This document shows, piece after piece, positions 15,637 through 26,184 of a stretch of DNA of 64,000 nucleotides; the stretch's first letter is position 1; every line of letters begins with the position of its first letter. A model generated the notes under the pieces. That model saw only the letters and a program-made list of their open reading frames with translations. It had not been told where the DNA came from and did no database searches. This DNA is from Rhizobium etli 8C-3. Lineage in GTDB: Bacteria; Pseudomonadota; Alphaproteobacteria; Rhizobiales; Rhizobiaceae. The position numbers and the translations under genes are program-made. The DNA lies in contig NZ_CP017241.1 of assembly GCF_001908375.1 (NCBI RefSeq), forward strand, positions 1,987,001-2,051,000, in the 5' to 3' direction.

Positions 15637-17529
15637 ATGTTCCATTTCCTGAGAAGAGCCGCCCGGACCTGGGTTGCCAAGCTCCTGATGCTTCTTCTGG
15701 TCGCTTCATTCGGCGTATGGGGCATTTCCAGTTCGCTGCTCACCGGCAGCAGCAGCACGGCCGTGGTCACCGTCGGTGACCAACAGGTAGATGCCACCGA
15801 ATTCCGCCTTGCCTACCAGCGACAGGTCGCAAGCCTCAGCCAGCAGTTCGGCATGCGTCTAACGCCCGAGCAGGCCAAGGCCTTCGGCGTCGAGCAGCAG
15901 GTGATCGCCCAGCTCGTCGCCGGTGCCTCGCTCGACCAGCTTGCCGCCGACATGAATCTCGGGCTTTCCGAAGATCGCCTCGCCCAGCTGATCGCTGACG
16001 ATCCGGCGTTCAAGGCCGTCAACGGCCAGTTCGATCGCACGCTCTTCACCTCCCGCTTGCGCAACGCCGGCATCCGTGAGGCGGACTATATCAGCGAGCG
16101 TAGCAAGGTCGCCGTGCGCAGCCAGATCGTCGATGCGGTGTCGAACGGCTTTATCGCTCCAAAAACGCTCGTCGACGCGCTGAAGCTCTACCGTCAGGAA
16201 AGCCGCGACATCGACTACTTGCTGCTGACGAACGCGAACATCGAGCCTATCAAGGCGCCGGGCGATGATGTGCTTTCAAAGTGGTTCGATGGCGTCAAGA
16301 GCCGCTACCGCGCGCCGGAATATCGCAAGATCGCCTATCTGAAGCTCGAACCTGCCGACATTGCGGATGCCTCGACCGTCACGGACGATCAGATCCGCGA
16401 GGATTTCGACAAGCGCAAGGACAGCTATCGCACGCCGGAGACGCGCACGATCGAGCAGCTGACGTTTGCCAGCAAGGATCTGGCGACTGCTGCCGAAACG
16501 GCGCTCAAGAGCGGCACCGGCTTCGACCAGCTCGTGACCGACCAAGGAAAGACGGCAAGCGACGTGCTGCTTGGCGATTTCACGAAGGACAAGGTTCCGG
16601 ATCAGGCCATCGCAGATGCCGCCTTCGCAGTCGCCAGGGACGGCGGCACGACGCCGGTCGTCGAAGGCTCCTTCGGCCCTGTTATTCTCCGCGTCTCCAA
16701 CATCAAGCCGGAGAGCGCCAAGAACTTCGACGAGGTGAAGGAAGACATCCGCAAGCAGTTGGCTCTTGTCAACGCATCGCAGGAGGTGATCAACGTGCAC
16801 GATCGCATCGAGGATTTGCGCGGCTCCGGCCAGACACTCGAGCAGATTGCCGATCAACTGAAGCTGAAGGCCGTCGTGATCGATGCCGTCGATCCGAGCG
16901 GGTTGGACAAAGACGGTAACGAGGTCAAGGACGTCCCTGCCAAGCCGCAGTTGATCGGCGAAGCCTTCAAGACCGAATCCGGCGTTCAGCCGCCGGCACT
17001 GTCACTCGGCAATGACGGTTATGTCTGGTTTGACGTGCGCGAGATCATACCGGAGCGCGATCGCCCGCTAGCCGAAGTGCGCGACAAGGCCGTGCAGGAT
17101 TGGACCGCCGAACAGCAGAAGCTCGAACTTGCCAAGAAAGCTGGAGAGCTGAAGCAGGAAGCGCAGAAGGGCAAGACGCTAGCCGACATCGCAGCTCCGC
17201 TCGGCATTGCCGTCGAAAGCAAGAGCGGCATAACGCGCGGCACCGAGGACGCCGTTCTCGGCCGCGCCGGCGTGACCGCTGCCTTCTCGGGTCCGGTCGA
17301 TACGGTTGCAAATGCCGTTGGCGGCGATCCCGGCACGCAGATCCTTTTGAAGGTAACGAGCGTCAACGCAGAACCGACCGGCGATGTGCTGAACAATCAG
17401 GATGCGCAGATCACTGCCATGGCAAACGCTGCCGGCGACGATATTCTCGACCAGATGGTGAACCTGCTGCAAACGCACTACGGTGCGTCGATCAACCAGA
17501 CGCTCGCCGATCAGGCAGCCGTTCGCTAG
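15637..17529 (+). CDS. ppiD: peptidyl-prolyl isomerase, PpiD/SurA type
   Basis: A 630-aa inner-membrane-anchored periplasmic chaperone. A single membrane helix lies near residues 12-34 (AKLLMLLLVASFGVWG), followed by a SurA_N-like helical domain, a parvulin-like domain in the middle (around TPETRTIEQLTF to SFGPVILRVSNIKPE) and a C-terminal helical region. It helps fold exported outer-membrane and periplasmic proteins. The parvulin active-site residues are poorly conserved, as in many PpiD proteins, so isomerase activity is uncertain. It is the first gene of the unit that continues with trpD 12 bases downstream. Confidence 0.88.
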   Translation: MFHFLRRAARTWVAKLLMLLLVASFGVWGISSSLLTGSSSTAVVTVGDQQVDATEFRLAYQRQVASLSQQFGMRLTPEQAKAFGVEQQVIAQLVAGASLDQLAADMNLGLSEDRLAQLIADDPAFKAVNGQFDRTLFTSRLRNAGIREADYISERSKVAVRSQIVDAVSNGFIAPKTLVDALKLYRQESRDIDYLLLTNANIEPIKAPGDDVLSKWFDGVKSRYRAPEYRKIAYLKLEPADIADASTVTDDQIREDFDKRKDSYRTPETRTIEQLTFASKDLATAAETALKSGTGFDQLVTDQGKTASDVLLGDFTKDKVPDQAIADAAFAVARDGGTTPVVEGSFGPVILRVSNIKPESAKNFDEVKEDIRKQLALVNASQEVINVHDRIEDLRGSGQTLEQIADQLKLKAVVIDAVDPSGLDKDGNEVKDVPAKPQLIGEAFKTESGVQPPALSLGNDGYVWFDVREIIPERDRPLAEVRDKAVQDWTAEQQKLELAKKAGELKQEAQKGKTLADIAAPLGIAVESKSGITRGTEDAVLGRAGVTAAFSGPVDTVANAVGGDPGTQILLKVTSVNAEPTGDVLNNQDAQITAMANAAGDDILDQMVNLLQTHYGASINQTLADQAAVR

Positions 17530-17541
17530 GAGCTGTAGCGC

Positions 17542-18558
17542 ATGACCGATCTGAAGCCTCTTTTGGCCAAGGCTGCGAGTCGCGAGCCTCTGACCCGTGA
17601 CGAGGCCCGCGAGGCCTTCGAAATCCTGATGTCCGGTCAGGCGACTCCTTCGCAGATCGGTGGTTTCTTGATGGCGCTGCGCGTCCGCGGCGAGACGGTC
17701 GATGAAATCGTCGGCGCTGCGACGACCATGCGCTCGAAGATGCTGCGGGTGGAAGCGCCTGCCGATGCGATGGATATCGTAGGCACCGGCGGTGACGGCA
17801 GCGGCACCTACAATATTTCGACGCTGGCGGCGCTGATCGTCGCGGGCGCCGGTGTTCCGGTCGCCAAGCACGGCAACCGGGCACTGAGTTCGAAATCGGG
17901 AGCCTCCGACAGTCTGGCAGCTCTGGGCGTCAAGCTCGAGATTGCGCCTGAAGTGATTACGCGATGCATCACCGAGGCGGGTGTCGGCTTCATGTTTGCC
18001 CAGCAGCACCATTCGGCGATGCGCCATGTCGGGCCTTCCCGCGTCGAGCTTGGGACCCGGACGATCTTCAACCTTCTCGGGCCGCTGACGAATCCGGCCG
18101 GAGTGCGCCGTCAGCTACTCGGTGTCTTTGCGCCGCAATGGGTCGTGCCTATCGCTGAGGTGATGCGCGACCTCGGTTCGGAGAGCGTCTGGGTCGTGCA
18201 TGGTGATGGCCTCGATGAAATCACCACCACTGGCAAGACCAGCGTAGCCGCGCTTGAAAACGGCAAAATCCGCACCTTCGAGCTTTCTCCAGCGGATTTC
18301 GGAGTTTCACCCTGTGCACTTGCGGCGATCAAGGGCGGCGATGGCGTCGCCAATGCTGCAGCACTTCGCGAAGTGCTGAGCGGTGCGAGGAATGCCTATC
18401 GCGATATCGCCCTTGTCAATGCGGCTGCCTCGCTCGTCATTGCCGGCAAGGTAGAGACGATCGCCAACGGCATGACGCTCGCGACCGAATCGCTCGATAG
18501 CGGCGCGACCGCCGCAGCCCTCGATAAACTGATCGCCGTTTCGAACGATATCGACTAG
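17542..18558 (+). CDS. trpD: anthranilate phosphoribosyltransferase
   Basis: A 338-aa enzyme joining anthranilate to PRPP in tryptophan biosynthesis. Landmarks are the PRPP motif [14 protein letters not shown] near residue 80, [12 protein letters not shown] near 108, and the metal-binding DGLDEIT. Length is standard. It is separated from ppiD by 12 bases and from trpC by 9, so it is part of the ppiD-trpD-trpC-moaC-moeA operon. Confidence 0.97.
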   Translation: MTDLKPLLAKAASREPLTRDEAREAFEILMSGQATPSQIGGFLMALRVRGETVDEIVGAATTMRSKMLRVEAPADAMDIVGTGGDGSGTYNISTLAALIVAGAGVPVAKHGNRALSSKSGASDSLAALGVKLEIAPEVITRCITEAGVGFMFAQQHHSAMRHVGPSRVELGTRTIFNLLGPLTNPAGVRRQLLGVFAPQWVVPIAEVMRDLGSESVWVVHGDGLDEITTTGKTSVAALENGKIRTFELSPADFGVSPCALAAIKGGDGVANAAALREVLSGARNAYRDIALVNAAASLVIAGKVETIANGMTLATESLDSGATAAALDKLIAVSNDID

Positions 18559-18567
18559 GATTGGCCG

Positions 18568-19380
18568 ATGACCGATATCCTGAAAAAGATTGAGACCTAC
18601 AAGCGCGAGGAAATCGCCGCCGCCAGGGCGAAGGTTTCCCTTGCCGACTTGAAGGCGATGCAGGCAGGCAAAACCGCGCCGCGCGGCTTTCATAAGGCTC
18701 TCGTTGCCAAGCGCGATGCCGGACTTTACGGCCTGATTGCCGAGATCAAGAAGGCAAGCCCTTCTAAGGGTCTCATCCGCCCGCATTTCGATCCGCCGGC
18801 GCTCGCCAAAGCCTATGAAGCCGGCGGTGCCGCGTGCCTGTCCGTCTTGACCGACACGCCAAGCTTTCAAGGCGCGCCCGAGTTCCTGACGACTGCACGC
18901 GAAGCCTGCTCCCTTCCGGCCCTGCGCAAGGATTTCATGTTCGAGACCTACCAGGTGCACGAGGCACGCGCCTGGGGCGCGGATTGCATCCTGCTGATCA
19001 TGGCCTCGCTTACTGATGACGAGGCTGAACGGCTGCAAGATGAAGCCTTTGCGCTGGACATGGACGTGCTGGTCGAAGTGCATGACGCCGCAGAAATGGA
19101 GCGGGCGCTGAAGCTCTCCTCACCGCTCGTTGGCATCAACAACCGCGACCTGCGCACCTTCAAGGTCAGCCTGAACGTCAGCGAAGAGCTTTCGGCGATG
19201 GTGCCGGAGGACCGGCTGCTGGTCGGCGAAAGCGGCATCTTCACGCATGCCGACTGCAAGCGGCTGCGGGCGGCCGGCATCAACACCTTCCTCGTCGGAG
19301 AAAGCCTGATGCGCAAGGATGACGTGACGGCTGCGACCCGCGCTCTGCTCTTCGGCGAAGCGGCAATCGCGGCGGCGTGA
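18568..19380 (+). CDS. trpC: indole-3-glycerol phosphate synthase
   Basis: A 270-aa TIM-barrel enzyme that closes the indole ring of CdRP in tryptophan synthesis. The active-site segments [13 protein letters not shown] (catalytic Lys), [11 protein letters not shown] and [10 protein letters not shown] are all present. It is a stand-alone enzyme, not fused to trpF. The stop is one base before the moaC start codon, suggesting coupled translation with moaC. Confidence 0.97.
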   Translation: MTDILKKIETYKREEIAAARAKVSLADLKAMQAGKTAPRGFHKALVAKRDAGLYGLIAEIKKASPSKGLIRPHFDPPALAKAYEAGGAACLSVLTDTPSFQGAPEFLTTAREACSLPALRKDFMFETYQVHEARAWGADCILLIMASLTDDEAERLQDEAFALDMDVLVEVHDAAEMERALKLSSPLVGINNRDLRTFKVSLNVSEELSAMVPEDRLLVGESGIFTHADCKRLRAAGINTFLVGESLMRKDDVTAATRALLFGEAAIAAA

Positions 19381-19381
19381 C

Positions 19382-19882
19382 ATGAGCGGCGAAAAGCCAG
19401 GACTTACCCATATAGCCGCCTCCGGTGAGGCCCACATGGTCGATGTCGGCGGCAAGGCCGATACGGTTCGCGTTGCAACCGCCCAAGGCCACGTTAAAAT
19501 GGCGTCGCAAACGCTGCAATTGATCCTTGAAGGAAACGCGAAGAAGGGCGACGTCATCGGCACGGCGCGGCTGGCCGGCATCATGGCGGCCAAGCAGACG
19601 TCCAGCCTTATCCCGCTCTGTCATCCACTAATGCTGACGAATGTGAGCGTCGAGATCGAGCAGGATGTCGCCCTGCCCGGCCTGCGCGTCACAGCGACCG
19701 CCAAGCTCACCGGCAAGACCGGCGTTGAGATGGAAGCGCTAACCGCAGTGTCCGTCGCCTGCCTCACAATCTACGACATGGCGAAGGCCGCCGACAAGGC
19801 GATGGAGATCGGAGGTATCCGGCTTCTCGAAAAATCGGGCGGAAAATCCGGCGACTTTGTCCATCCGCAGGCTCGCCGATGA
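19382..19882 (+). CDS. moaC: cyclic pyranopterin monophosphate synthase
   Basis: A 166-aa enzyme of molybdenum cofactor synthesis that acts with MoaA to make cPMP from GTP. Family motifs are visible: [12 protein letters not shown] near the start, [12 protein letters not shown] with the active-site His, and the conserved [13 protein letters not shown] segment. It sits one base after trpC and overlaps moeA by four bases (ATGA), so the Moco genes ride on the trp operon here. Confidence 0.97.
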   Translation: MSGEKPGLTHIAASGEAHMVDVGGKADTVRVATAQGHVKMASQTLQLILEGNAKKGDVIGTARLAGIMAAKQTSSLIPLCHPLMLTNVSVEIEQDVALPGLRVTATAKLTGKTGVEMEALTAVSVACLTIYDMAKAADKAMEIGGIRLLEKSGGKSGDFVHPQARR

Positions 19883-21102
19883 GCCTCCTTCCGGTCGCAG
19901 AGGCGCAAGGCAGGTTGCTGGGGCAAGCCAAGCCGATTTCCGATGTAGAGACCGTTTCGCTTGCTGACGGCGATGAGCGCGTGCTTGCGGTCACCTTGAC
20001 GGCGCGGCTGACGCAGCCGCCCTTCGATGCGTCTGCGATGGACGGCTACGCGCTACGCCGCGAGGATGCACCAGAACCTGGAGCCGAACTCAAGATCATC
20101 GGCACGTCCGCGGCAGGACACGCGTTTGACGGCGCCGTAGGCAAGGGTGAGGCGGTCCGCATCTTCACCGGCGCGCCGGTTCCCTCCGGCGCCGACAGCG
20201 TCCTGCTGCAGGAGGATGCTGAGAAAGTCGATGGAGGCATTCGCACGAAGTATCCTGTGCGCCAGGGCCAGCATATCCGTCCCCGCGGGCAGGATTTTTA
20301 TGAAGACGAGGCGGTGCTCAGCGCCGGTACCGTCATGGATTTCACGCGGCTTACAGTGGCCGCCGCAATGAACCATGCTTCGCTCGACGTGCTGCGCAAA
20401 CCGCTGGTGGCGATCCTTGCAACCGGTGACGAACTGTTGACGCCAGGAAGCGACCTGGGTTCCTCCCAGATCGTGGCGTCGAACACTTTCGGTATAGCGG
20501 CGCTGGTGCGCAAGGCTGGCGGCGACGTACTCGATCTCGGTATCGCGCCCGACGACAAGGTTGCTATCACGGCGTCGGTTCGCAGGGCTCAGGCGGCTGG
20601 TGCCGACGTCATCGTAACGCTCGGCGGCGCCTCCGTTGGCGACCATGACCTCGTGCAGGCCACACTGGTCGCGGCGGGTATGAAGCTCGATTTCTGGAAG
20701 ATTGCCATGCGGCCGGGCAAGCCGCTGATGGTCGGCAGCCTCGGAAGCAGGCACGTACTCGGCCTGCCGGGCAATCCGGTTTCAAGCCTCGTCTGCGCCT
20801 TGCTGTTTCTCGAGCCGCTGGTCCGCAAGCTCGCCTGCCTGCCGCCGGTCAAGCGCGACGCTATGGTGGAGGCGGCTGTTACCCTCGCCTCCAACGATCA
20901 ACGTCAGGATTATGTACGGGCAAAGCTCGCCAAATCCTCCTCCGGCAAGTGGCTGGCGGAGCCGTTCGGCAAGCAGGATTCGTCGATGATGAAGGTCTTT
21001 GCCCATGCCGACTGCCTGATCATCCGCCCGCCCCATGCGCCGCAGCTTCCGGCGGGCTCCCCCTGCCCGGTGATGCTGCTCCGGCCGGAGCTTCTCGGCT
21101 GA
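19879..21102 (+). CDS. moeA: molybdopterin molybdenumtransferase
   Basis: A 407-aa protein that inserts molybdate into adenylylated molybdopterin. Domain landmarks: [14 protein letters not shown] in domain III, a MoCF-like domain with [10 protein letters not shown] and [11 protein letters not shown], and [10 protein letters not shown] before the C-terminal beta barrel. It overlaps moaC by four bases. It ends the operon; the next gene is on the opposite strand. Confidence 0.96.
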   Translation: MSLLPVAEAQGRLLGQAKPISDVETVSLADGDERVLAVTLTARLTQPPFDASAMDGYALRREDAPEPGAELKIIGTSAAGHAFDGAVGKGEAVRIFTGAPVPSGADSVLLQEDAEKVDGGIRTKYPVRQGQHIRPRGQDFYEDEAVLSAGTVMDFTRLTVAAAMNHASLDVLRKPLVAILATGDELLTPGSDLGSSQIVASNTFGIAALVRKAGGDVLDLGIAPDDKVAITASVRRAQAAGADVIVTLGGASVGDHDLVQATLVAAGMKLDFWKIAMRPGKPLMVGSLGSRHVLGLPGNPVSSLVCALLFLEPLVRKLACLPPVKRDAMVEAAVTLASNDQRQDYVRAKLAKSSSGKWLAEPFGKQDSSMMKVFAHADCLIIRPPHAPQLPAGSPCPVMLLRPELLG

Positions 21103-21139
21103 CTTTCATGGAGAAGTGCGGTCCGTCGCGACCGCGGAT

Positions 21140-21790
21140 CTAAAGCGAATACACCCCGCTCACGTTCTCCATGTCGGCCCCGAAGTCTGCGACGGCGTAT
21201 GCCCTCACCAGCCGAAGCCGCTCACGGGGTAATGGCGCCCTGCCTGGGTCGCCGATCAGGACGCCGATGCCAGCGGCTCGGCAGCGGACGAGAAACGGCA
21301 GGATGCGGCTTGCAAGCCTGGCGTCGTAGAACACGTCGCCCGCCAGGATGACGTCGCAATCGGGAGGCGAATCGTCGAGGATATCGGCCTGCAGCGTTTC
21401 GATCGTAGTGCCATTTGCAGCAGCGTTGAGTTCTATCGCAGCAATCGCGTGAATATCGATGTCGATGGCGGTGATATGGGCAGCTCCTGCATTCGCAGCG
21501 GCAATAGCAACAAGGCCCGAGCCTGAACCGAGATCCAGGACATGGCGGTCGCTGACGGTTTGGGGCTGCGAGAGGATATGGCGGGCGAGAACCGTTCCGC
21601 CAGCCCAATGGTAAGCCCAGTAGGGTGCGGCGCCAACCGCACCGTTAAGCCTTGCCAGTCGCCCCAGGCCGCTCTCGGAATGTGCGGAATAGAGCAGTAT
21701 CTCGGGAACTGACCGGACCGGCTGAAGGCGGAGGTTTTTGCGAATGAAATCTTCCGCTGCAGGATATTGCGGGCTGTCTTTGCCTGTCAT
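21140..21790 (-). CDS. class I SAM-dependent methyltransferase, ETFB-lysine methyltransferase-like
   Basis: A 216-aa Rossmann-fold methyltransferase. The SAM motif I reads DLGSGSGLVAIAAA, acidic motif II AIDIDIHAI, and the post-motif DVFYD is the D-x-F-Y signature of the ETFB lysine methyltransferase group (family of METTL20), for which an Agrobacterium homologue is known to methylate the beta subunit of electron transfer flavoprotein. Members are also annotated as nicotinamide N-methyltransferase-like. The ATG at 21790 follows GAGGG. Alone between moeA and a GNAT gene. Confidence 0.78.
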   Translation of the reverse strand: MTGKDSPQYPAAEDFIRKNLRLQPVRSVPEILLYSAHSESGLGRLARLNGAVGAAPYWAYHWAGGTVLARHILSQPQTVSDRHVLDLGSGSGLVAIAAANAGAAHITAIDIDIHAIAAIELNAAANGTTIETLQADILDDSPPDCDVILAGDVFYDARLASRILPFLVRCRAAGIGVLIGDPGRAPLPRERLRLVRAYAVADFGADMENVSGVYSL

Positions 21791-21822
21791 TGGCGCCCTC
21801 GTGTCCACCGGAACTCGCGCGT

Positions 21823-22254
21823 TCAGTAGTTTCTCATGGCGAGATGCGGCATGCCTCCGTCGAGAAACTCATCGCCGAATGCAGTAAAGCCGAACTTCTC
21901 ATAGAGCGCGACCTTGTCGCTTTGAGCCGTCAGGTAAAAGCGATTGCCGCGAACCGCGCAATGCGCCTCCATCGCAAAGCGGATCATCGCACTTGCGATG
22001 CCATGACCGCGCCATTGCGCTCCGACGGCCACGCGCCCGATCTTTACGTGATCGTCGAGATAGACGATCCGAAGCGTGCCCGCGACTTCGCCTGCCTGGA
22101 TGGCGACGATGTGGTGGGCGCTTAAGTCGGCTTCATCAAATTCTTCATCAGCAGGTACATTCTGCTCACTGATGAAGACGGAGCGGCGCAACTTGAAAGC
22201 CTCGTTGCACAAGGTGCTGAAGAGCGGAACGGATAAAATCACTACCTCTGTCAT
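21823..22254 (-). CDS. GNAT family N-acetyltransferase (ElaA-like)
   Basis: A 143-aa acetyltransferase with the acetyl-CoA binding motif GRVAVGAQWRGHGIAS and an N-terminal LRRSVFISEQNVP typical of ElaA/YjgJ-like GNAT proteins. The C-terminal YEKFGFTAFGDEF completes the fold. The ATG at 22254 has AGGAAGG six bases upstream; a GTG two codons earlier is too close to it. Substrate unknown. Confidence 0.85.
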   Translation of the reverse strand: MTEVVILSVPLFSTLCNEAFKLRRSVFISEQNVPADEEFDEADLSAHHIVAIQAGEVAGTLRIVYLDDHVKIGRVAVGAQWRGHGIASAMIRFAMEAHCAVRGNRFYLTAQSDKVALYEKFGFTAFGDEFLDGGMPHLAMRNY

Positions 22255-22310
22255 GGCCACCTTCCTCAGGGAGCATAAACGGAAGGCGCCAATTGTCAGT
22301 CCGTCTCTAC

Positions 22311-24209
22311 TCAGCCTTGCTTCTTCTTAGCGAACTTGCCCTTCGGCTCGAAACCACCCTTGCCTTCGAATTTAGGCTTTTTCGCTGCCTTGCCCCAAGG
22401 CTTGGCGTCGCGTTTCTCACTGTGATCGCCGGTTGCCGGAGCCGTTTTTCCCTTGACGTCCTTCTTGAACTTGCCCTTAGGGCGATCGTCATGAGATGTG
22501 TCCTCACGGCGCTCGCCGTATGCCTTCTTTCCGGCATAAGGCTTTGCAGCAACCGGACGGCTGAAATCCGGGGTGCCGTTCAGACGCGTCACGCGGATGC
22601 CACGCTCCATCGTCTTGTTCGGTCCGACCGCTTGCGCGAAGGCTTCGGCGCTATCGGCAGAGATTTCCACATAGGTCTCTTCCGGTTGCATCTTGATCGC
22701 ACCGATCTCGCGTTTCGTCAGATTGCCATTGCGGCAGAGCATCGGGATCAGCCAGCGCGGTTCGGCATTCTGCTTTCGGCCGACTGAAACCGAAAACCAG
22801 ACACTCGGGCCGAAGTCGTCACGAGGGCCCTTCTGGCTCGGCTCACGGGGTTCGAAGGCATTGTCGCGACGCTGTCGCTTCCGGTCACCTTCGATCGAGA
22901 CTTCGATCAAATCTTCCGGTGCCGATTGATTGGAGCGATAGAGGCGCACGAATGCTGCGGCAAGCTTCTCTGCTCCGTGCTTGGCAATGAGCTGGCTGAC
23001 CAGTGCTTGATCCTCGTCGCGCCCTGCCTCGCTGAGGATGGGGTCGGCGAGCAGGCGCTCGTCGTCGCGCCGCATCACATCTTCGGCCGACGGTGGAAGA
23101 GCCCAGGTGGCGGCAATTCCGGCACTATCGAGGATGCGCTCCGCCTTACGGCGGGCATTGAGCGGCACGATCAGTGCGCTGACGCCCTTGCGCCCTGCCC
23201 GGCCGGTGCGGCCGCTGCGATGCAGCAGCGTCTCCGGATTGGTCGGCAGGTCGGCATGGATGACGAGGTCGAGGCCCGGGAGGTCGATGCCGCGGGCGGC
23301 GACATCCGTTGCGATGCAGACGCGGGCGCGGCCGTCGCGCATCGCCTGCAGGGCGTGCGTCCGCTCGTTCTGCGTCAGTTCGCCGGAGAGTGCCACGACT
23401 GCGAAATTGCGGTTGTTGAAGCGGGCCGTCAGATGATTGACCGCAGCGCGCGTCGAACAGAAGACGATGGCGTTGGTCGCCTCATAGTAGCGGAGGACAT
23501 TGATGATCGCATTTTCGCGGTCAGCCGGCGCAGCGGCAAGCGCGCGATACTCGATATCAACATGCTGCTTTTCTTCGGTCTGCGTCGAAATACGCACGGC
23601 GTCGCGCTGGTAGCTCTTGGCCAGCTTGGCGATGGCGGAGGAAACCGTTGCCGAAAACATCAGCGTCCGGCGGTCGTCGGGTGCCGCTTCGAGGATGAAC
23701 TCCAGATCTTCACGGAAGCCGAGGTCGAGCATCTCGTCCGCCTCGTCGAGCACGACGGCCTTCAAACCGGACATATCGAGAGCTTTCCGGCGGATATGGT
23801 CGCAAAGACGTCCGGGAGTACCGACGACAATATGGGCGCCGCGTTCCAGCGCACGGCGCTCGCTGCGGATATCCATACCGCCGACGCAGCTGACGATCAG
23901 CGCGCCTGTCATCTCGTAAAGCCATTCGAGCTCGCGCTTTACCTGCAAGGCAAGCTCGCGGGTCGGCGCGATCACGAGCGCCAGTGGTTCGGCGGCGGGT
24001 TCAAAGCGCTCCTCGCCTTCGAGTAGCGTCGGCGCCAGCGCAAGGCCAAAGGCGACGGTCTTGCCCGAGCCGGTTTGCGCCGAAACCAGCGCATCCGAAG
24101 CGACAAGCGCCGGATCGAGCATAGCTTTCTGAACGGGGGTCAGCGCTGCATAGCCGCGCTTTGCCAACGCCTTGGCGATCGCCGGTACGACGCTGTTGAG
24201 ATCTGTCAT
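22311..24209 (-). CDS. DEAD-box ATP-dependent RNA helicase with DbpA-type RNA-binding domain
   Basis: A 632-aa RNA helicase with the ordered motifs AQTGSGKT (I), PTRELALQV (Ia), TPGRLCDH (Ib), LDEADEML (II), SAT (III), IATDVAARGIDL and HRSGRTGRAGRKG (VI). After the two RecA domains comes a region with ETYVEISADSAEAFAQAVG and GIRVTRLNGT, the DbpA RNA-binding fold, and a lysine/glycine-rich tail. It may act in ribosome assembly or cold adaptation like CsdA/DbpA. The start is MTDLNSVVPAIAK, since the upstream open frame is low complexity and lacks a ribosome site. Confidence 0.93.
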   Translation of the reverse strand: MTDLNSVVPAIAKALAKRGYAALTPVQKAMLDPALVASDALVSAQTGSGKTVAFGLALAPTLLEGEERFEPAAEPLALVIAPTRELALQVKRELEWLYEMTGALIVSCVGGMDIRSERRALERGAHIVVGTPGRLCDHIRRKALDMSGLKAVVLDEADEMLDLGFREDLEFILEAAPDDRRTLMFSATVSSAIAKLAKSYQRDAVRISTQTEEKQHVDIEYRALAAAPADRENAIINVLRYYEATNAIVFCSTRAAVNHLTARFNNRNFAVVALSGELTQNERTHALQAMRDGRARVCIATDVAARGIDLPGLDLVIHADLPTNPETLLHRSGRTGRAGRKGVSALIVPLNARRKAERILDSAGIAATWALPPSAEDVMRRDDERLLADPILSEAGRDEDQALVSQLIAKHGAEKLAAAFVRLYRSNQSAPEDLIEVSIEGDRKRQRRDNAFEPREPSQKGPRDDFGPSVWFSVSVGRKQNAEPRWLIPMLCRNGNLTKREIGAIKMQPEETYVEISADSAEAFAQAVGPNKTMERGIRVTRLNGTPDFSRPVAAKPYAGKKAYGERREDTSHDDRPKGKFKKDVKGKTAPATGDHSEKRDAKPWGKAAKKPKFEGKGGFEPKGKFAKKKQG

Positions 24210-24318
24210 CTGTCTGTCTTTCGGAATATCGGGCGCAGAAGCGCCGTGGCCGGAACCTGCCGGCAGAGCGGTTGGCGCGTTCCTACCCGCTAAGACGGCA
24301 AATGTCAAAGCGGCAATA

Positions 24319-26178
24319 TCAGCCGGCGCAGCGCCACAGCCAGACGTCGATGCTGCCGGAACGGCCGCGGATTTTCGTCTCCAGCGGACCTTCGAGCGGA
24401 CCTGCCGGCGACGGGCCGGCGCCGGCGGAGGCTGCGTGGACAAGTGCCGCACTAAACGCGATCTCAGCGCCGCGGCTGGCAGCAACTTCCATCAGACGGC
24501 TGGCGACATTGACGGTGTCGCCAGTTGCGGTGATCTGCTGGCGGTCGCCGGTGCCGAGTCGCGAGGCGACGACAGGCCCGCAATGGGCGCCGATCTTGAA
24601 GCCGATCTTCCGCCCCCCTTGGAGGTCTGAATGCGAATCGAGCCAGGAGCGCATGCGATCTGCGAGCGCCAGCGCGCAGGCGGCGGCGCGCGAAGCATCG
24701 TCTTCGGCTGGGTGCGGCAGCCCGAACAGGATCATCGCGCCGTCACCCATGAAGCTCGTGATTGCGCCGCCATGCGCCCGCGCCTCCTGGTCGGCTATCT
24801 CGAAAAAGCCGCTCAGGATCTCGCGCACGGTTACCGCTCCGACCGCTTCGCTAAGCCCTGTAAAGCCAGAGAGATCAATGAAGACCACCGCAGCCTGCTG
24901 CCGGACTGGTTCGGCAAGGAAGGATGGATCGCGTGCGAGCCACGCTCCAAGGCCGGGTGCTTCGATGCGTTGCAGGAGCTCGCTTTGGGCAGCGAAATGG
25001 CGCGCTTGGCGGCGTCCCAGAAAAAGTTGCGCTGCGCCGAAGACGAGAACCGGAGGCAATGCCGCGGCAATCGGCAACGCTGCGCTCAGCCAATAGCCTG
25101 CCTTGAACATGGCAAGATTGATGGTCGCCCAGACCACAAGGACGACGGCGATCAAGACGAAACCGATCAGGCTGCGTCGCCAGGCTATCAGGCCAACGAG
25201 CGCAAGCGGCAGGAGCACCGCGACAGTGGCATCCAGCCGGCGGATATTATGGTCGCGGACGATGCTATCTCCGGCGATCAGATGCGCGATCGCGGTTGAA
25301 ATGACCTCTACCCCTGGGAGAACCGGATCGAATGGCGTCGGAAAAACGTCGCCACCGGCCGTGACGGTTGCGCCAATAACGACGACGCGGTTCTCGATTG
25401 CGTCTGCGGGCAACTTTCCACCGAGTGCATCCATCAGGCTGAAAGTTGGGATCGTCCGGCGCGGGCCATAGAAGGTAAGCGGTAGGCGCTGACCAGTGTC
25501 GGTCGGAATATGCTTGTCGGCAAAGGAGATTCTGCCCGGCTGGAAGGCGGGATCGCGATCGAGCGCCAGCGAGGCCGCGCGCAGCGGAAACGAGGGATCC
25601 ACGCGCCCGGCGCTTCGCGAGATCAGCGGAATGAAGCGGGGGACCCCCGTCTCATCCGTTGCAACATTAACGACGCCGGTGGCTGCGATATCGGAAAAGC
25701 GCTTGAGAGGAAGGAGCAGGCTGTCGGCCACGGGAATGCCTGAAAGAGGATCGTTCGGATCGCTCGTCACCATCTGTTTACTTTCCGGAAAGACGGCGGC
25801 AGCCGCGATGACGGAGGGCACAAGCCCGAGCGCCGATGCAAGTGCGACGTCCCCTTCCTCGGGGCCGGGATCGATCAAGAGAAGATCAATTGCGATCGTC
25901 TTCGGCTTCAACGCGGCAACGGCAGTGATTGCACGGGCAAGAGTTGCCCGACCGACGGGAAAACCGTGCGAAGCTGCGGTGCGGTCGTCTATCGCAATGA
26001 TCGCGACGGCAGGTGGCGGCGTCTTGCCACCGATCAGCACGCTTCGAATATCGGTCAGCGAAGCTTCCATGCGGTCGAGGAACCCGGCGCTGCCGGTGAG
26101 ATGCAGGGAGCCTAGAAAGCCTCCCCAGAGCGCCGACAGAAGAAGGGCTGCAGTGATCAGAAATCGCTGGCGCGGCAT
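24319..26178 (-). CDS. CHASE2 domain adenylate/guanylate cyclase
   Basis: A 619-aa membrane sensor cyclase. An N-terminal membrane helix is followed by a CHASE2 sensor domain outside the membrane (IIAIDDRTAASHGFPVGR onwards), then about three membrane helices, then a class III cyclase domain. That domain begins at VVFIDLSGFT (metal-binding Asp), with MGDGAMILFG (second Asp) and TGDTVNVASRL (transition-state Asn/Arg region). It would make cAMP or cGMP in response to an external signal. It starts six bases after the stop of a FecR-like secreted protein, so the two are probably one unit. Confidence 0.9.
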   Translation of the reverse strand: MPRQRFLITAALLLSALWGGFLGSLHLTGSAGFLDRMEASLTDIRSVLIGGKTPPPAVAIIAIDDRTAASHGFPVGRATLARAITAVAALKPKTIAIDLLLIDPGPEEGDVALASALGLVPSVIAAAAVFPESKQMVTSDPNDPLSGIPVADSLLLPLKRFSDIAATGVVNVATDETGVPRFIPLISRSAGRVDPSFPLRAASLALDRDPAFQPGRISFADKHIPTDTGQRLPLTFYGPRRTIPTFSLMDALGGKLPADAIENRVVVIGATVTAGGDVFPTPFDPVLPGVEVISTAIAHLIAGDSIVRDHNIRRLDATVAVLLPLALVGLIAWRRSLIGFVLIAVVLVVWATINLAMFKAGYWLSAALPIAAALPPVLVFGAAQLFLGRRQARHFAAQSELLQRIEAPGLGAWLARDPSFLAEPVRQQAAVVFIDLSGFTGLSEAVGAVTVREILSGFFEIADQEARAHGGAITSFMGDGAMILFGLPHPAEDDASRAAACALALADRMRSWLDSHSDLQGGRKIGFKIGAHCGPVVASRLGTGDRQQITATGDTVNVASRLMEVAASRGAEIAFSAALVHAASAGAGPSPAGPLEGPLETKIRGRSGSIDVWLWRCAG

Positions 26179-26184
26179 GAGGGT

